DNA of 43,766 nt from Stentor coeruleus (lineage: Eukaryota > Ciliophora > Heterotrichea > Heterotrichida > Stentoridae), in the NCBI GenBank assembly GCA_001970955.1, contig MPUH01000596.1, forward strand, positions 1 through 43,766, given 5' to 3'. The notes under the pieces were generated by a model. That model made no database searches. It saw only the letters and a list, made by a program, of their open reading frames with translations, and was not told where the DNA came from. The position numbers and the translations under genes are program-made. How positions within the stretch are numbered: position 1 is the stretch's first letter; the number at the start of each line of letters is the position of its first letter. Below, one piece after another: positions 1-10,332 of this stretch.

Positions 1-874
1 CCTGATTACTTTTTCCCATCTATGAACGAAAATATTTTATGTTTAGAATCTTGGAATCAAATTATTCATTGTATTTCTAATGCTTGTTATGGGGATAGAT
101 ATTCTCTTATAACCGAACTTATTAATAAAATGTACACAGGGGTTTTTACTCGTGGCACAAGTAATAATTTAAGGCTTAGAAGTCTTAAATGTATATCTTT
201 TGTTGTGTACTCAGGGAATATTGATGAGTACCAAGGATGTATACAAATGATATGTGAAAAGNTACCAAGGATGTATACAAATGATATGTGAAAAGCTTAT
301 TGAGTTTATCAAAATCGAAGATGAAGCTTTGAAAAAAGCTGTTTATCATTGCACTATTGTGTTATTAATGAGACTTTCTAGTGAAGCTTTAAATGATTTG
401 TGGCCTAGATTATGGCCACATTTACTTATGGATATATGGCAAATATTAAGTGAACCTGGAGATACTGAGATTATTGATAGTCCTTATATTGGTCCTATTT
501 GCGCTATGATTGATATACTTATTACAATGATGAATCAAGATTTTCAGTTGTTTAAATGGGTATTTTTCTATGATAATATGAAGTGTTATATGTTGTCTAA
601 GAAAACTGAAGATAATGAGAAATCTTTCTCACCGTTTTTTGTGTCAATGCAACAAGGAAGAACACTTGGGATTAAAGAGGATCTTGAGTATAGTGATGAT
701 GCTTATAAGTTTAGAGAAAGGGTTCTGATTGTTGAAAATGCTGACTTGGATAGTAGTGATAATAAACTTTTGTTGAGAAAAATGGTTAGAGAAGTTTTGA
801 AGCTTAGTCAGTTTATATTAGTCCCGAAAATGGAGAGTATCAAAAATAGGGTTCAAGAGAATTTTTTTAAATAA
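1..874 (+). CDS. DOP1 (Dopey)-like protein, C-terminal part, interrupted by an assembly duplication
   Basis: The frame is open from base 1, so the 5' end lies outside the window. A 33-nt segment (229-261) is repeated exactly after the single N at 262 (263-295). Removing the N and one copy joins 1..261 to 296..874 in frame, which gives 287 residues in the window with a TAA stop. The stretch LSSEALNDLWPRLWPHLL followed by more helical, hydrophobic sequence resembles the C-terminal region of DOP1/Dopey proteins. These are large peripheral membrane proteins of Golgi-endosome traffic that work with MON2 in yeast and animals. The family call rests on this one region and on overall helical character. 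Another HEAT-like scaffold protein is possible. Confidence 0.55.
229..295. repeat. 33-bp direct duplication around a single N (contig join)
   Basis: Bases 229-261 and 263-295 are identical and are separated only by the N at 262. The same layout occurs at four other Ns in the window. Collapsing it restores an open reading frame, so this is an assembly overlap that was never merged, not biology. Confidence 0.9.
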
Positions 875-1546
875 GTAGAATTACTCAGCGTAATTGATTG
901 ATTTTAGATTAAGTTTTGGAGTGTGATTGGGTTTTTTTATATGTTTGGCAAGTAAAAATGTATAAAATTTGATGAGGTGGCTGATGTGGAATGATATGGA
1001 TTGGTTGAGGAATGATGAGATTTTTGATAAGAATAATATTCTGAATGAGATGAGGATTTTTTGATTGAAGTTTGTGTATGAAATGATGTTTTATGTGTGA
1101 TGACTTTAGATTTAGCCTTTTTAGTGGGATGAATAAAATTGTTTGGCGTTGGGAAATGAGGTGGGAGGGTTTTAGAGTATAAATATTTAGAGATGATAAA
1201 ATTTCTAAACTTATAACTAACTCAAAAATCCTACCCAATCACATCACAAATACTAAAATTTCACTTTAAAAAAAAGTAATTCTCATAAACAATTTTCCAA
1301 GTAAAACCAATCCCATCAAAATTTTTCAAACCCAACCAAATACAAAAAAAATCTCCCAAAATAATTTCCCCTAACTAACCTAATACAAATCAAATCAAAT
1401 CATTATCAAAATCATTCATTTCAAACCATCTTCCCTTACCATTATCACCCTTTCATCATTAATCATCCTTTTACCCCTTCTGTAACAGAGTTTTATATCA
1501 TTGGTATTGAAAAATTATTCCTCACTAATAGTCACAGAATGTATAA
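875..1546. other. Intergenic, strand-asymmetric, no gene seen
   Basis: The first part (to about 1190) is G/T-rich and the second (about 1200-1500) is A/C-rich, the usual pattern here between two plus-strand genes. A minus-strand reading frame at 909-1238 has the biased composition of this spacer and no recognisable protein character. Confidence 0.6.
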
Positions 1547-1990
1547 ATGGAAAAAAAGGCTCATCATTCAGTTATGCCAAAAACGAACTATTATCGTAGT
1601 GATGGCACAGGCAGGGATACTTACATTGCCTATGATAACGGTGGCTGTTTTCAGCCAATGTCTAAGGTGCATTCTCAAACAAAGATAGTAATTCGGCCGA
1701 AAAGTGGAGTATCAAGGTCATCATTAAGATCTTTGCATTATATTTCAGATGGAACAGGAAGAGATTCATATATTCGTGTTGGAGATGGAGGTCTTCATGC
1801 ATCATCTAGTCCTGGATATTTTCTTAATGAATTTAAACATAGTCTTAGAGATTATCGACCTTTAAAAACTGTTACTGACCCTTATACTTGGACACAGTCT
1901 TCTTGGAAAAGCTTTAAAACTAGATGTGTTTCTAGAGAAGCGAGTAAGAAAATTCAAGATTGCGTCAATAGATTATATTTTAAAAAATAA
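1547..1990 (+). CDS. Unrecognised 147-aa protein with a duplicated SDGTGRD motif
   Basis: An intronless frame starts at an ATG directly after GTATAA, the local start context, and ends in TAA. The protein is basic. A motif occurs twice: YYRSDGTGRDTYI followed by DNGG near residues 16-33, and YISDGTGRDSYI followed by GDGG near residues 65-82. In both, the invariant part SDGTGRD is followed by a polar residue, YI and a Gly-Gly turn. The rest is Ser/Lys/Arg-rich with no signal peptide, membrane segment or coiled coil. The motif repeat suggests a small repetitive binding protein. Because the genomic neighbourhood is rich in axonemal genes, a cilium or cytoskeleton role is possible, but I do not recognise the family. 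Confidence 0.75.
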   Translation: MEKKAHHSVMPKTNYYRSDGTGRDTYIAYDNGGCFQPMSKVHSQTKIVIRPKSGVSRSSLRSLHYISDGTGRDSYIRVGDGGLHASSSPGYFLNEFKHSLRDYRPLKTVTDPYTWTQSSWKSFKTRCVSREASKKIQDCVNRLYFKK

Positions 1991-3047
1991 ACTATTGGTT
2001 TATGCATGATTTGTTGTGGAGATGAGGTTTTTGAAGTAAATATTTAAATGGATTTGATATTTGATAAGGGCTGTTTGGGGTATTAAGATTTTGATAAGAT
2101 TTTGGATGATGTAGGAGGAGAGGAGAGGGTTTTTTGGGAAAATTTTTGAGGATGTGAGAATTTGGATAAAAGGTTTTATAATTTTAGGTTAAAGTTTAAG
2201 ATTGTGTTTAGGATAATTTGAAACTTTTGGACTTTTGGAAATATAAAATGGATGTGCTTTGGAATAATTTTAGCTTTTTGTATAGTTTATAGCTGTGTGT
2301 TAATAATTATATAGTTATTGTGATTAGTTTTATAAGAGATTAGGTTTAATGATTTTAGTTTTGGAGTAATTAGCGTAGTTTTTATATGGTATCAGCTTTT
2401 TCCTATCAAGAATATTATAAAAGAAATCTTGTTTTTTGTTAAATTCTTTTGCTTATGCAAAATAGTTGCTTTTTTTCGATTTTAAGATATGAATAGAGGT
2501 TAAAGTGAGCATAAAAGTTTTGATTATAAAGATAGGTGTTTTAATAAAAATCAAAGGAAGAAAGTAAATAGTTGTTGTAATGCTTAGTGTATAAAAGGTT
2601 TCAAAAAATACAAATAGCAATAACTCAAATATTTTTGTAGATAAACAATTTCATTCAAAAGTATTATATTCACCTCAGCATACTTTAGTCTTTATTAAAG
2701 ATAAAACTAAAAACACAAACTTTTTAAGATAACTCCTGACACAAACATTTTTTTTCCTTTAAATACTAACCACTAATATAATTTCCTATCCACTCTACAC
2801 TAAATCCATTCACTTCATTCCCATAACTTCCAACAATTTTCTCATCATAAAAACCTCCTGACTTAATCTCCAAATTTAATCATCCAATAAAATTTTCCCA
2901 ATTTTCATCAAAAATCTCATCATAAAACTTTTACAAAAATCATCACAAAAAAAAATACACTTAAAAATCCTCAACATTTTCCCTATAAACCCTCTAATCT
3001 AAATCCTCTAATAAATCTTATACATATTCTAGACAATAGTAAATATA
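1991..3047. other. Long intergenic region, strand-asymmetric, no gene seen
   Basis: The left part is G-rich on the plus strand (2041-2100 has 15 G and 1 C) and the right part is C-rich (2881-2940 has 13 C and 0 G). The switch falls in the middle. I see no long coding frame or clear RNA. A TATAAA about 58 nt before the next ATG could be a promoter element. Confidence 0.6.
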
Positions 3048-3689
3048 ATGAAGCATTCTCATTTTCCAATGGAAAATATACAAAGGAAAATATTCCAAGC
3101 AAGCAAAAAGAAGTGCCAAAAAGAGGAACTTTGGGAAATGCTTGGAATCTCTAAACGTTCAATAATCCTAGGTAATAAAGTTGTCATAAAAAAGGTCATG
3201 CCGATAAGACTTAGACCTAAAACAGGTAGATATGATAGTACTAGGCCTAATAAACACTCTTTACCAAACAGAACAGTTTTTTTTGACCCAAGAACTTTCA
3301 AAGAAGGCTTGAGTTTTATATATAAAGTCAAAAACACTAATACGATAATAAACAATAAGAGAATTTGTCCACAGTCAGTCACAAAGAATAAGATTTATTC
3401 TGATATTGTATGTGAAAACAATGAAAATTATACTAAAAGCATTCAGATAAACAATAATGAAAGCGATAAAGAAGATCCTGATAAGAAAAATCAAAGCCAA
3501 CAAACCTTTTTCCCTGAAGAATACACTCCAAGGTTTAATATTACAGGATCAACTTTTTTTAATTCTGAGAAAGAGTATGAAGAATTATGTTTAGGGAAAA
3601 GAACTTTGGGGAAAATTACTGGGAGTAAATTTAAGAGACGTAATAATTTGTCAGCTTGGGATAATGAACTTGAACACTTAAATCTTTAG
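3048..3689 (+). CDS. Unrecognised basic 213-aa protein
   Basis: A single exon starts at an ATG after AAATATA and stops at TAG. The protein is Lys/Arg/Asn-rich. Its middle (about residues 105-160) is polar and likely disordered, and its C-terminal part is charged. There are no membrane segments, signal peptide or repeated motif, and I recognise no family. Codon use and flanking composition match other genes in the window, so the frame is probably real. The minus-strand frame across the first half looks like a shadow. Confidence 0.65.
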   Translation: MKHSHFPMENIQRKIFQASKKKCQKEELWEMLGISKRSIILGNKVVIKKVMPIRLRPKTGRYDSTRPNKHSLPNRTVFFDPRTFKEGLSFIYKVKNTNTIINNKRICPQSVTKNKIYSDIVCENNENYTKSIQINNNESDKEDPDKKNQSQQTFFPEEYTPRFNITGSTFFNSEKEYEELCLGKRTLGKITGSKFKRRNNLSAWDNELEHLNL

Positions 3690-4275
3690 ATTATCAAGAT
3701 TTGGTATATAAAATGTATTGTTAATTAATTTATAAATATATACACTGTATTCTTCTATTATAAAGAACTAAATGCTCATTTTGCTACAAACATCATAAGA
3801 ACTTCAAAAAACATGCCTAAAGCAAACTGGATTCTTCAAGAAAAATAAGGTGAACACAAGACTTGCTTCCATTATCTTGACGCTAAAGAAAAGAAATAGC
3901 AAAGACCTCCTTAGTCAAGTAAAGAGTCACAAAACCAGCAACAACGAGTGATTTAATATACCGAATCAGCCTAAACAAAAAGATCGCAGGTCCAACAAAC
4001 CTCGATCAGACACAATTTAAACATGTCACACAAATACTAAACTAATTCTTAATTTTAAGGTTCTTCTATTATAATAAATATTCTATAATTTCATCATAAA
4101 ATATTCCTATAAATATCATAATAAACCATTCCAAACTATTTTCATCATCATAATCTCACATAAAAGCCCATAATTTTCTTTACTTCTCTATTACAATCAA
4201 AAAAAAATTCCTCAACACAAATTCCATATTTGATACAAAAACCTCTTACATCATCAAAAATGATGTCAGATATAA
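3690..4275. other. Intergenic region with a more GC-rich patch (about 3840-4020)
   Basis: No coding frame of interest. Bases 3841-4020 are about 37% G+C by my count and hold two possible hairpins. In the first, CTTGAC 3876-3881 pairs with GTCAAG 3914-3919, enclosing GCTA/TAGC. In the second, 3982-3990 pairs with 3998-4007 with one bulge; on the minus strand it is followed by five T. This could be a small RNA gene, but I recognise no RNA family. Confidence 0.3.
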
Positions 4276-5271
4276 ATGAAAGCTGTAGTCCTATCTGGTC
4301 CAAAAGAATACAGCGTAATAGAAATGCCAATTCCCGTCCCTCGTCCAGGTGAAGTTGTTGTTCGTATCGAAGCATCTCCAATCAACCCATCAGATGTTGT
4401 ATTTCTAAAAGGTGTTTACGGGACAACAAAACCATATCCCGCAGTTCCAGGATTTGAAGGTTCAGGGACAGTAGTTTCAAGTGGAGGTGGTTTATTAGCA
4501 TGGAGACTTGTAGGTAAACGTGTAGCTTTATCATGTGAAAAAGGTAATGGAGTATGGGCTGAATATGCTGTTGCATCAGCTAAATCATGTGTAGTCCTTC
4601 CACAAAATATCCCATTTGAACTTGGTTGCTGTATGTTTGTCAATCCATTTACTGTTATGATGTTTGCTGATAAAATCAGAGAAGGTAAACATCAAGCTGT
4701 TATTCAAACTGCTGCATGTTCAGCATTAGGGAAAATGCTTATAAGATATTGTATAAGTGAAAGAATTAATATTGTGAATATTGTTAGAAGGGATGAACAA
4801 GTTAAACAACTTAAAGAAATGGGTGCTGAGTATGTTTTGAATTCATCTGATGAAGGGTTTTTAGAAAACTTGAAGAAAATGTCTGCGGATTTGAATGCGA
4901 CAATAGCTTTTGATGCGGTTGGAGGGGAAATGACTGGAATGCTGATGAATTGTATGTGTGAGAACTCGGTAGTATATGTATATGGAGCTTTAAGTATGAC
5001 AGCTATTAAGGATATAAGCCCAAGTTCTTTGATTTTTAGTAATAAAAGAGTTGAAGGACTTTGGCTTACTAGATGGATTAAGACTAAGGGTTTGATTACA
5101 CTTTGGAATTTATCTAATAGAGTTGTTAGTTTACTACCAACTATTTTGAAAACTGAAGTTGCCCGTGAGTTTCCTCTTGAGAATATTAAAGATGCGCTGA
5201 AGTTTTATAAGAAAAATATGAGTGCTGGGAAAGTTATACTTAGACCACAGGGTGTACCTCAAGGGAATTAA
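4276..5271 (+). CDS. Zinc-free medium-chain dehydrogenase/reductase, quinone-oxidoreductase-like
   Basis: This 331-aa protein has the length and layout of NAD(P)H quinone-oxidoreductase/enoyl-reductase-like MDR enzymes. An N-terminal GroES-like fold opens MKAVVLSGPKEYSVIE and continues with a PRPGEVVVRIEASPINPSD motif near residues 25-42 and VPGFEGSGTV near residue 57. A Rossmann NAD(P)H-binding domain follows. AACSALGKML stands where the glycine-rich nucleotide loop is expected, and FDAVGGEMTG is typical of the domain. The Cys/His set for structural or catalytic zinc is not evident, so reduction of a quinone, enone or enoyl thioester with NADPH is likely, but the substrate is unknown. It has a single exon and its ATG follows GATATAA. 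Confidence 0.88.
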   Translation: MKAVVLSGPKEYSVIEMPIPVPRPGEVVVRIEASPINPSDVVFLKGVYGTTKPYPAVPGFEGSGTVVSSGGGLLAWRLVGKRVALSCEKGNGVWAEYAVASAKSCVVLPQNIPFELGCCMFVNPFTVMMFADKIREGKHQAVIQTAACSALGKMLIRYCISERINIVNIVRRDEQVKQLKEMGAEYVLNSSDEGFLENLKKMSADLNATIAFDAVGGEMTGMLMNCMCENSVVYVYGALSMTAIKDISPSSLIFSNKRVEGLWLTRWIKTKGLITLWNLSNRVVSLLPTILKTEVAREFPLENIKDALKFYKKNMSAGKVILRPQGVPQGN

Positions 5272-6834
5272 TTAGATAAACGATTATAAATGAATTAACA
5301 TAGGGTTTGTAAATGGTTTATGAAGAGGATTTAGATCATTTATATGAGTTTTTTTTTTAATAAATTTAAGGTTTTTTGGATTACTTGATATGAAATTGGT
5401 TTTGTGATGCATGATTATAGGTTTTAAAAGAATTTTGGTTGTTAAAAGTGAGTTTGGAAAAAGGAAGTTTAAATTTTAGGAAAACAATGAAATATAAAAA
5501 CGTGAGGAGCAGCCGATCACCAACGAAACTCGGACAAAGTTGGACTGGAGTAGGCGCGGCCAAGCACTTCACCGTACTCAATCCTATTCACCCTCATTTG
5601 TCAGACAGCGCCCTCAAGCATTATACTCAATACATGTTTTATTAAGGTACTTTTTTTTTCTAAATCAATATGGGATGAAGACTAAAAATGAGTTAAAAAA
5701 ATATTCGTAAAATCTTTATCAAAAGTTTGAATTTCATACTCTAGCTTTGAATTATATTGTTTTTCATTATAAAATCTATTTGAGAACTAGTGTATTAACA
5801 TATAGTATTTTATTGGACCTAATTTTTATAGTATTTTTAATTTGATGTATATTGTATAGTTTGTGTTGAATCAGTGCAGGGTAACCTGGTAGACACATTG
5901 TAGGGATGTGATAGGCAAATGATAGGCATATGATAAATTCATGATATCCACATAATATTTAATTATAGCTTAATGAAATCTTAATAATAACTTGATATTA
6001 ACTAAATAATAGTTTATAGTTTTTTATAATAGTTTATTCGTAGGTTTTTATATTAAGTTAGAGAGAAATTAAGAGATATAAACTGACTGAAGTGACATTA
6101 TACTATTATTATATACTTACTAAATATGATATTTATATAACAAAATTTTACAAACAGTATCCTTTATTTCCCCAATCGTGTTGAATCTGAGAACTCGAAT
6201 TCAGAGAAACAGGTTGTTTTATGAATCTAACTTAATTAAAATTTAGCCATGGTTTATATGATTAGATATATCAGTCAAGAAAATAACAGAATTATATTAC
6301 CTAAAAAAATTAGTTTCTTTTCATAGATTAAAGAGTTGAACACTATTTTTTCGATATCATCCAAGTTGCTTTCTTGAAGTAATGCTATATTTCTATTATT
6401 TTTATGTCTAAAATATTTAATATTAAACTCGAAATGGTTAAAATTTTTTAGTATTTAATTTTGCGTTTAAACTATCTATTTTAACTTAAATTTTAATAAA
6501 ATTAAAGAGAATAGTATTCCCTCTCAAACAGGTTACACTATAGTATTTCCTTTCACATAAATTAAAACTATGAATATTATTGGAATTTTATTTTAAGTAT
6601 ATCAAATGACTAAGTTTTCTTGTAAAATAAATTTTCTAGTTCAAATTGCATAAGTAATCTACGCAAATTTATGTTTAGAAGAAATGATTATTACAAGTAT
6701 AACAGAATAACTATAGTATCAGTCCTATAAACCTAGAAAAGCTTAAAGGCAACTGACAATAAAATAAAGCTTATAATGTATAAGAAATAATATATCATAA
6801 TAAGCATATGCATCTTACTTAAATAGTTATCTTT
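5272..6834. other. Gene-poor AT-rich region with a GC-rich island at its left
   Basis: Apart from the GC-rich element at about 5500-5659 (separate entry), I see no gene. Around 5910-5950 there are short imperfect repeats of ATGATAGGCA type. From about 5660 on, the strand asymmetry seen elsewhere disappears, and this continues through the GTPase cluster. Confidence 0.5.
5500..5659 (+). ncRNA. Candidate structured non-coding RNA (GC-rich island ending in T9)
   Basis: Bases about 5501-5610 are roughly 55% G+C in a very AT-rich surround. Possible stems are CCAAC 5520-5524 with GTTGG 5539-5543, GAGTA 5548-5552 with TACTC 5575-5579, and, as an alternative, GGCGC 5553-5557 with GCGCC 5608-5612. A run of nine T at 5651-5659 would end a polymerase III transcript. 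I compared it by eye with 5S, U1-U6, SRP, RNase P and U3 RNAs and found no convincing match. A 68-codon frame crosses it (5439-5645) and could be a small protein instead. Both ends are uncertain. Confidence 0.3.
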
Positions 6835-7887
6835 TTATTCTATTGCAAATGATATTGATTCTAATTTTTGTTCGATTTCTTCTGTTTTTACCGCAAGTGC
6901 TTTTTCCATAAAATAACTAACAGGTTTTGGAGCAAGTTCAGTTCTAGCCAGTTCTAAAAATGCTTGAGGAGTAATGTGTACCATTTCAGTATAACTTTCT
7001 GTTTTCACAACTTGTTCTTTAACTTTAACATGATGAATTTCAGTTCTTGTTTTTCCTAATAAATGCCCAAAAAATCCACCTGAGTTTTTTACAGTTGTAG
7101 GATATTGATCTTTATAAACATTTACAATTTCGCTTTTTATTCGAATTTCAGGTACTTTTGCTGATCTTTCACTCATTGCTACTGCTAAATCAACTATCTC
7201 TTTATCAGTTGCAACATGCTGATTATCACACATTTTTTGGGCAATTTGTTTAATTTCATTTTCAAGATTAAGTAATATTCCTGAATGAAAAGGCTCAATA
7301 GAAAAAAGGATAAAGAGTAATGATGCAAATTGTAAATTGACAAATTCAGAAGAAACACTATTTATCTCATTTATCCATTTTACATAAGGAATTGATTGCT
7401 GAGTGCAATTTTTTATTACATGCTGACTTCTTGCTGTATTTGTATCTTCTAAGTCAATTTTACTTATAATAACTAATGTTGACTTTTTAGCATCAAGTCC
7501 GCATAAACCACATAATTTTTTTAAAGTGCATAGAATTTGTGAGGAATCTCTTCCAACTGATTCAAAGATAATAAACCCGGTTAATGAATTGTTATCATTG
7601 ATTAGATTCAAAATTTCAGCTTTGAGTAAAATTAGAATTTCTTCATCAGATAATTTAAGGTCACTATCTAAAAATCCTGGGAAATCAATAAGAGATATTT
7701 TGGCATTTAAAATTTCACTTTCAATATCATATCTTTTTGGCTTGAGTGTGCATGAAGACCCATCACCTTCTCCTACTTTAGCAATTTCTTTTTGAGATAT
7801 TGTGTTTATAGTCGAGCTTTTACCAGATTGAGAAGTACCTATTAGGATATAAGCACCCGCATAAGGAAGATTTGTAGACATATCCAT
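6835..7887 (-). CDS. Septin/AIG1-like P-loop GTPase, paralogue 1
   Basis: This 350-aa protein has a GTPase domain at its N terminus. G1 is GTSQSGKS (residues 17-24), a Thr near residue 47 may serve as G2, G3 is DFPG (68-71) and G4 is SKID in place of the usual NKxD. This layout fits the TRAFAC GTPases (septin/AIG1/GIMAP-like), many of which polymerise or act on membranes. After the domain come long charged helices, a conserved PEIRIKSEIVNV block, a variable Gly/basic segment, then SYTEM and a helical C terminus. It is about half identical by eye to the copy at 10371-11414. It has no signal peptide or transmembrane helix. Start chosen: the ATG after TATATAATAATAA. Exact family membership is uncertain. 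Confidence 0.85.
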   Translation of the reverse strand: MDMSTNLPYAGAYILIGTSQSGKSSTINTISQKEIAKVGEGDGSSCTLKPKRYDIESEILNAKISLIDFPGFLDSDLKLSDEEILILLKAEILNLINDNNSLTGFIIFESVGRDSSQILCTLKKLCGLCGLDAKKSTLVIISKIDLEDTNTARSQHVIKNCTQQSIPYVKWINEINSVSSEFVNLQFASLLFILFSIEPFHSGILLNLENEIKQIAQKMCDNQHVATDKEIVDLAVAMSERSAKVPEIRIKSEIVNVYKDQYPTTVKNSGGFFGHLLGKTRTEIHHVKVKEQVVKTESYTEMVHITPQAFLELARTELAPKPVSYFMEKALAVKTEEIEQKLESISFAIE

Positions 7888-8288
7888 TTATTATTATATA
7901 GTATTGGCTGTAGCAAAATTTTCATTCAAATTATAAAGTTTATGAAACTTAATTAATTATTGAAATTTATCCAGCTTATATCTAGACTTAGAGTTTTTGC
8001 CGAAAGTTATTTTTGATGTCAGTTTGCAAGTATGAAAAATATATTCTTTCGTTACTTTTGGTGAATACTCTATAGGTGCATATACTTCAATTACAGCTAT
8101 CCATTCATAAAATATTGTTAGTATTCTACTGCTAGTGTTATTTTTTTTTTCATCTTGATTTTTTTTAATAGTGCAATTCAAATCTTTCTTTATATAAAAA
8201 AATCAAAATTAGTCATTTTAACTACTATTCGCGATAGGCATTATATTCCATTAAATATAACTAAGCCAGTTTGCCATAATAATTAATT
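7888..8288. other. Spacer inside the GTPase cluster
   Basis: AT-rich without the usual strand asymmetry. A 74-codon minus-strand frame at 7957-8181 contains EWIAVIEVYAP, faintly like the tail of paralogue 2, and could be a decayed fragment. The similarity is too weak to annotate. Confidence 0.4.
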
Positions 8289-9305
8289 CTATAAACTATC
8301 TGAAGCTAATATTTTTTTTATTTCTTGAGCTACAAGTGAAGCTGCTTGAGCATAAAAGAATTCTGGAGGTTTTGGAGCTAAAATCTTTTTGGCCTCTTCA
8401 ATAAACACAGTATACTTTGGTTTCTCTAACTCTGTATAAGGTTCACTAAACGGTTCATAAGCTGTATAAGCAACCCAGTTGCTTTCCCATCTTTCCTTTC
8501 CTCTTATCCGACCTAAAAACCCTCCTGAACGTACCCAACGTCCATGATCTGCCCATCTTTGAACCGGCCTTGTTGTTTCTTTATATTTAATAACTTCAAT
8601 ATCAGGAGCATTATCTGCAATCTCTTGAGCTTTTTTGTTTATTTCAGTTTCATTCGGTTCAATTTGCTGATTTGCTAAAACTTGAGCCTTTTCGTTAATT
8701 TTATTTTGTAATTCTTCAATCCAATCAGCATTTACTTTTGGAATTTCATTTATTGCTTGAATAAGTTCATTTTCTTGTAAAATTCTTTGCTCTTCAGTAA
8801 TCATTTCAACAAAATTGCTCCAGCAAATTAATTTAAGGCCTTTTTCACTGCAATAATTATTAAGTGCTACTTTTTTTTCAGGGAATTTCGTACTGTCACT
8901 TTTTGAAGCTATAACGATAATAGAACTCATAACTTGACTAGAAAAAATCGAGCAAAGCTTTGCTAAAGTATTCTTCAATTTATTAAGTTCAGAATCTAAT
9001 GACTCAAATACTAAAAATGCTTTTAATATTGAATCAGATGATCTTGCTTCTAGCACTTTTTCTTTAGTCATGTTTAAAACTGCTTCATCAGATATTTTGA
9101 GTCTTGAATCAAATAGCCCCGGTAAGTCTATTAAGCAAGTAATTTCACTATCATTAATTTTATATAAGCAAGCAGAATTAGTTGTAGATTCTCCAGACCC
9201 AGTGCCGGTTTTCGCTACTTGACTTTTTGCTATGTAGTTTATAAACGTGCTTTTCGATACTTGAGATGGCCCAAAAGCTATTACTGTGAATCCGAGATTT
9301 ACCAT
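8289..9305 (-). CDS. Septin/AIG1-like P-loop GTPase, paralogue 2, with altered G1 and G4
   Basis: The protein has 338 residues in the same order of parts as its neighbours. The Walker A loop is GPSQVSKS (residues 12-19), so the glycine normally before the lysine is serine. G3 DLPGLFDS is intact, and G4 reads SKSD instead of NKxD. The changes may reduce or alter nucleotide binding. The C-terminal half has a segment rich in Trp, Arg and Gly (about residues 245-290) before a YTELEKPKYTVF region that corresponds to the YTEM region of the other copies. Its ATG follows AATATAA. The first 12 codons and the upstream 27 bases recur in a relic at 10296-10356. Confidence 0.83.
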   Translation of the reverse strand: MVNLGFTVIAFGPSQVSKSTFINYIAKSQVAKTGTGSGESTTNSACLYKINDSEITCLIDLPGLFDSRLKISDEAVLNMTKEKVLEARSSDSILKAFLVFESLDSELNKLKNTLAKLCSIFSSQVMSSIIVIASKSDSTKFPEKKVALNNYCSEKGLKLICWSNFVEMITEEQRILQENELIQAINEIPKVNADWIEELQNKINEKAQVLANQQIEPNETEINKKAQEIADNAPDIEVIKYKETTRPVQRWADHGRWVRSGGFLGRIRGKERWESNWVAYTAYEPFSEPYTELEKPKYTVFIEEAKKILAPKPPEFFYAQAASLVAQEIKKILASDSL

Positions 9306-9840
9306 TTATATTAAATTTGTCTATATTTTAACTAAAATATAATGTCATCTATATGCATTTTAAAAGAAATAAAAATAAGTCTACTTTTGATTTTATTTGA
9401 TAAATGCTTGTGGCACAAAATCTCAACTGACTTAGAAGCAAAAACAGCAATATGTAATTTTATAATACTTCAAGAATTTATCTACATAATTTTAATATAT
9501 TTGATTTCTTCTTAGAGATAATTCATCTATTTTTGATTTCGCTTTCTAGATTGATTTCCTTGTAATAAATTATTTTTAAAAATAAATTAATTTAATAAAA
9601 GTCTAGGGTATTAGCCTTCAATAGTTAGCATTATATTACAGCATAATTATTAAATAATTTCCTTAATTTTTCAATCAAGCTTTACCTATTTCTTATCTAT
9701 TTATCAGTTAGTTTTAGACCACTGTCTGAATATCCTAAAAATAAGAAATAATTTATTTAATGCTTTTTGGTTTAAATAACAATGTTTTTATTTTTTGATA
9801 TTATATTAATTATAGAACTTTTCAGATTGAGTATCTAAAA

Positions 9841-9934
9841 TAATATACCAAAATTAGGGTAAATTCTTTTTGTTATTTAATTTATAAGTTAATATACCAA
9901 AATTAGGGTAAATTCTTTTTGTTATTTAATTTAT
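9841..9934. repeat. Two-copy direct repeat, 45 bp at 49-bp spacing
   Basis: 9841-9885 and 9890-9934 are identical (both begin TAATATACCAAAATTAGGG). No N lies between them, so this may be a genuine small tandem duplication. Confidence 0.85.
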
Positions 9935-10295
9935 TAGCTAGAACTATTTATTGTAAAAAAAATGTAGACATTTTTTATAAGATGCTATTTAATCAAAAGC
10001 TTAAAATAACTATAATAAAACTTGTCTAGATTAAATTGTTATATACTTAGAGAAGCTTCTTTTTATAATTATAAAGAATTTATAAACTTATATTTGCTTA
10101 TATATATTTAAAAATATTTATTAGTTATAAAATATTTTTAATGTGCTTTTCAGCAAATAAAATACTGTAAGCTTAGATATTTACATTATAATCATTGAAT
10201 TGTTGTAGAAAAAAAAAGCATATATTTTTTTGATAGATTGTCGCTTTTAATAATGAGCCAGATAGCCATACTTAATATTATCTCGTCAGATAATA

Positions 10296-10332
10296 ACCCA
10301 AAAGCTATTGAAGTAAAACTGTGATCAGACAT
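10296..10332 (-). pseudogene. Relic of the 5' end of a GTPase paralogue
   Basis: On the minus strand an ATG (10332-10330) opens MSDHSFTSIAFG, matching MVNLGFTVIAFG of the gene at 8289-9305. The 13-nt string 10297-10309 equals 9270-9282 at the same distance from the ATG, and the 27 nt 10330-10356 equal 9303-9329. After codon 12 the P-loop and everything downstream are lost, and the intact paralogue 3 starts nearby on the other side. This is a truncated duplicate. Confidence 0.65.

Noticed and set aside
909..1238. 109-codon minus-strand frame
   Set aside because: Its biased His/Ile/Lys/Ser composition is explained by G/T-rich spacer DNA; no protein-like pattern.
7957..8181. 74-codon minus-strand frame, faintly like the tail of GTPase paralogue 2
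   Set aside because: Only a short, weak resemblance; no start context and no motif. Mentioned in the spacer entry only.
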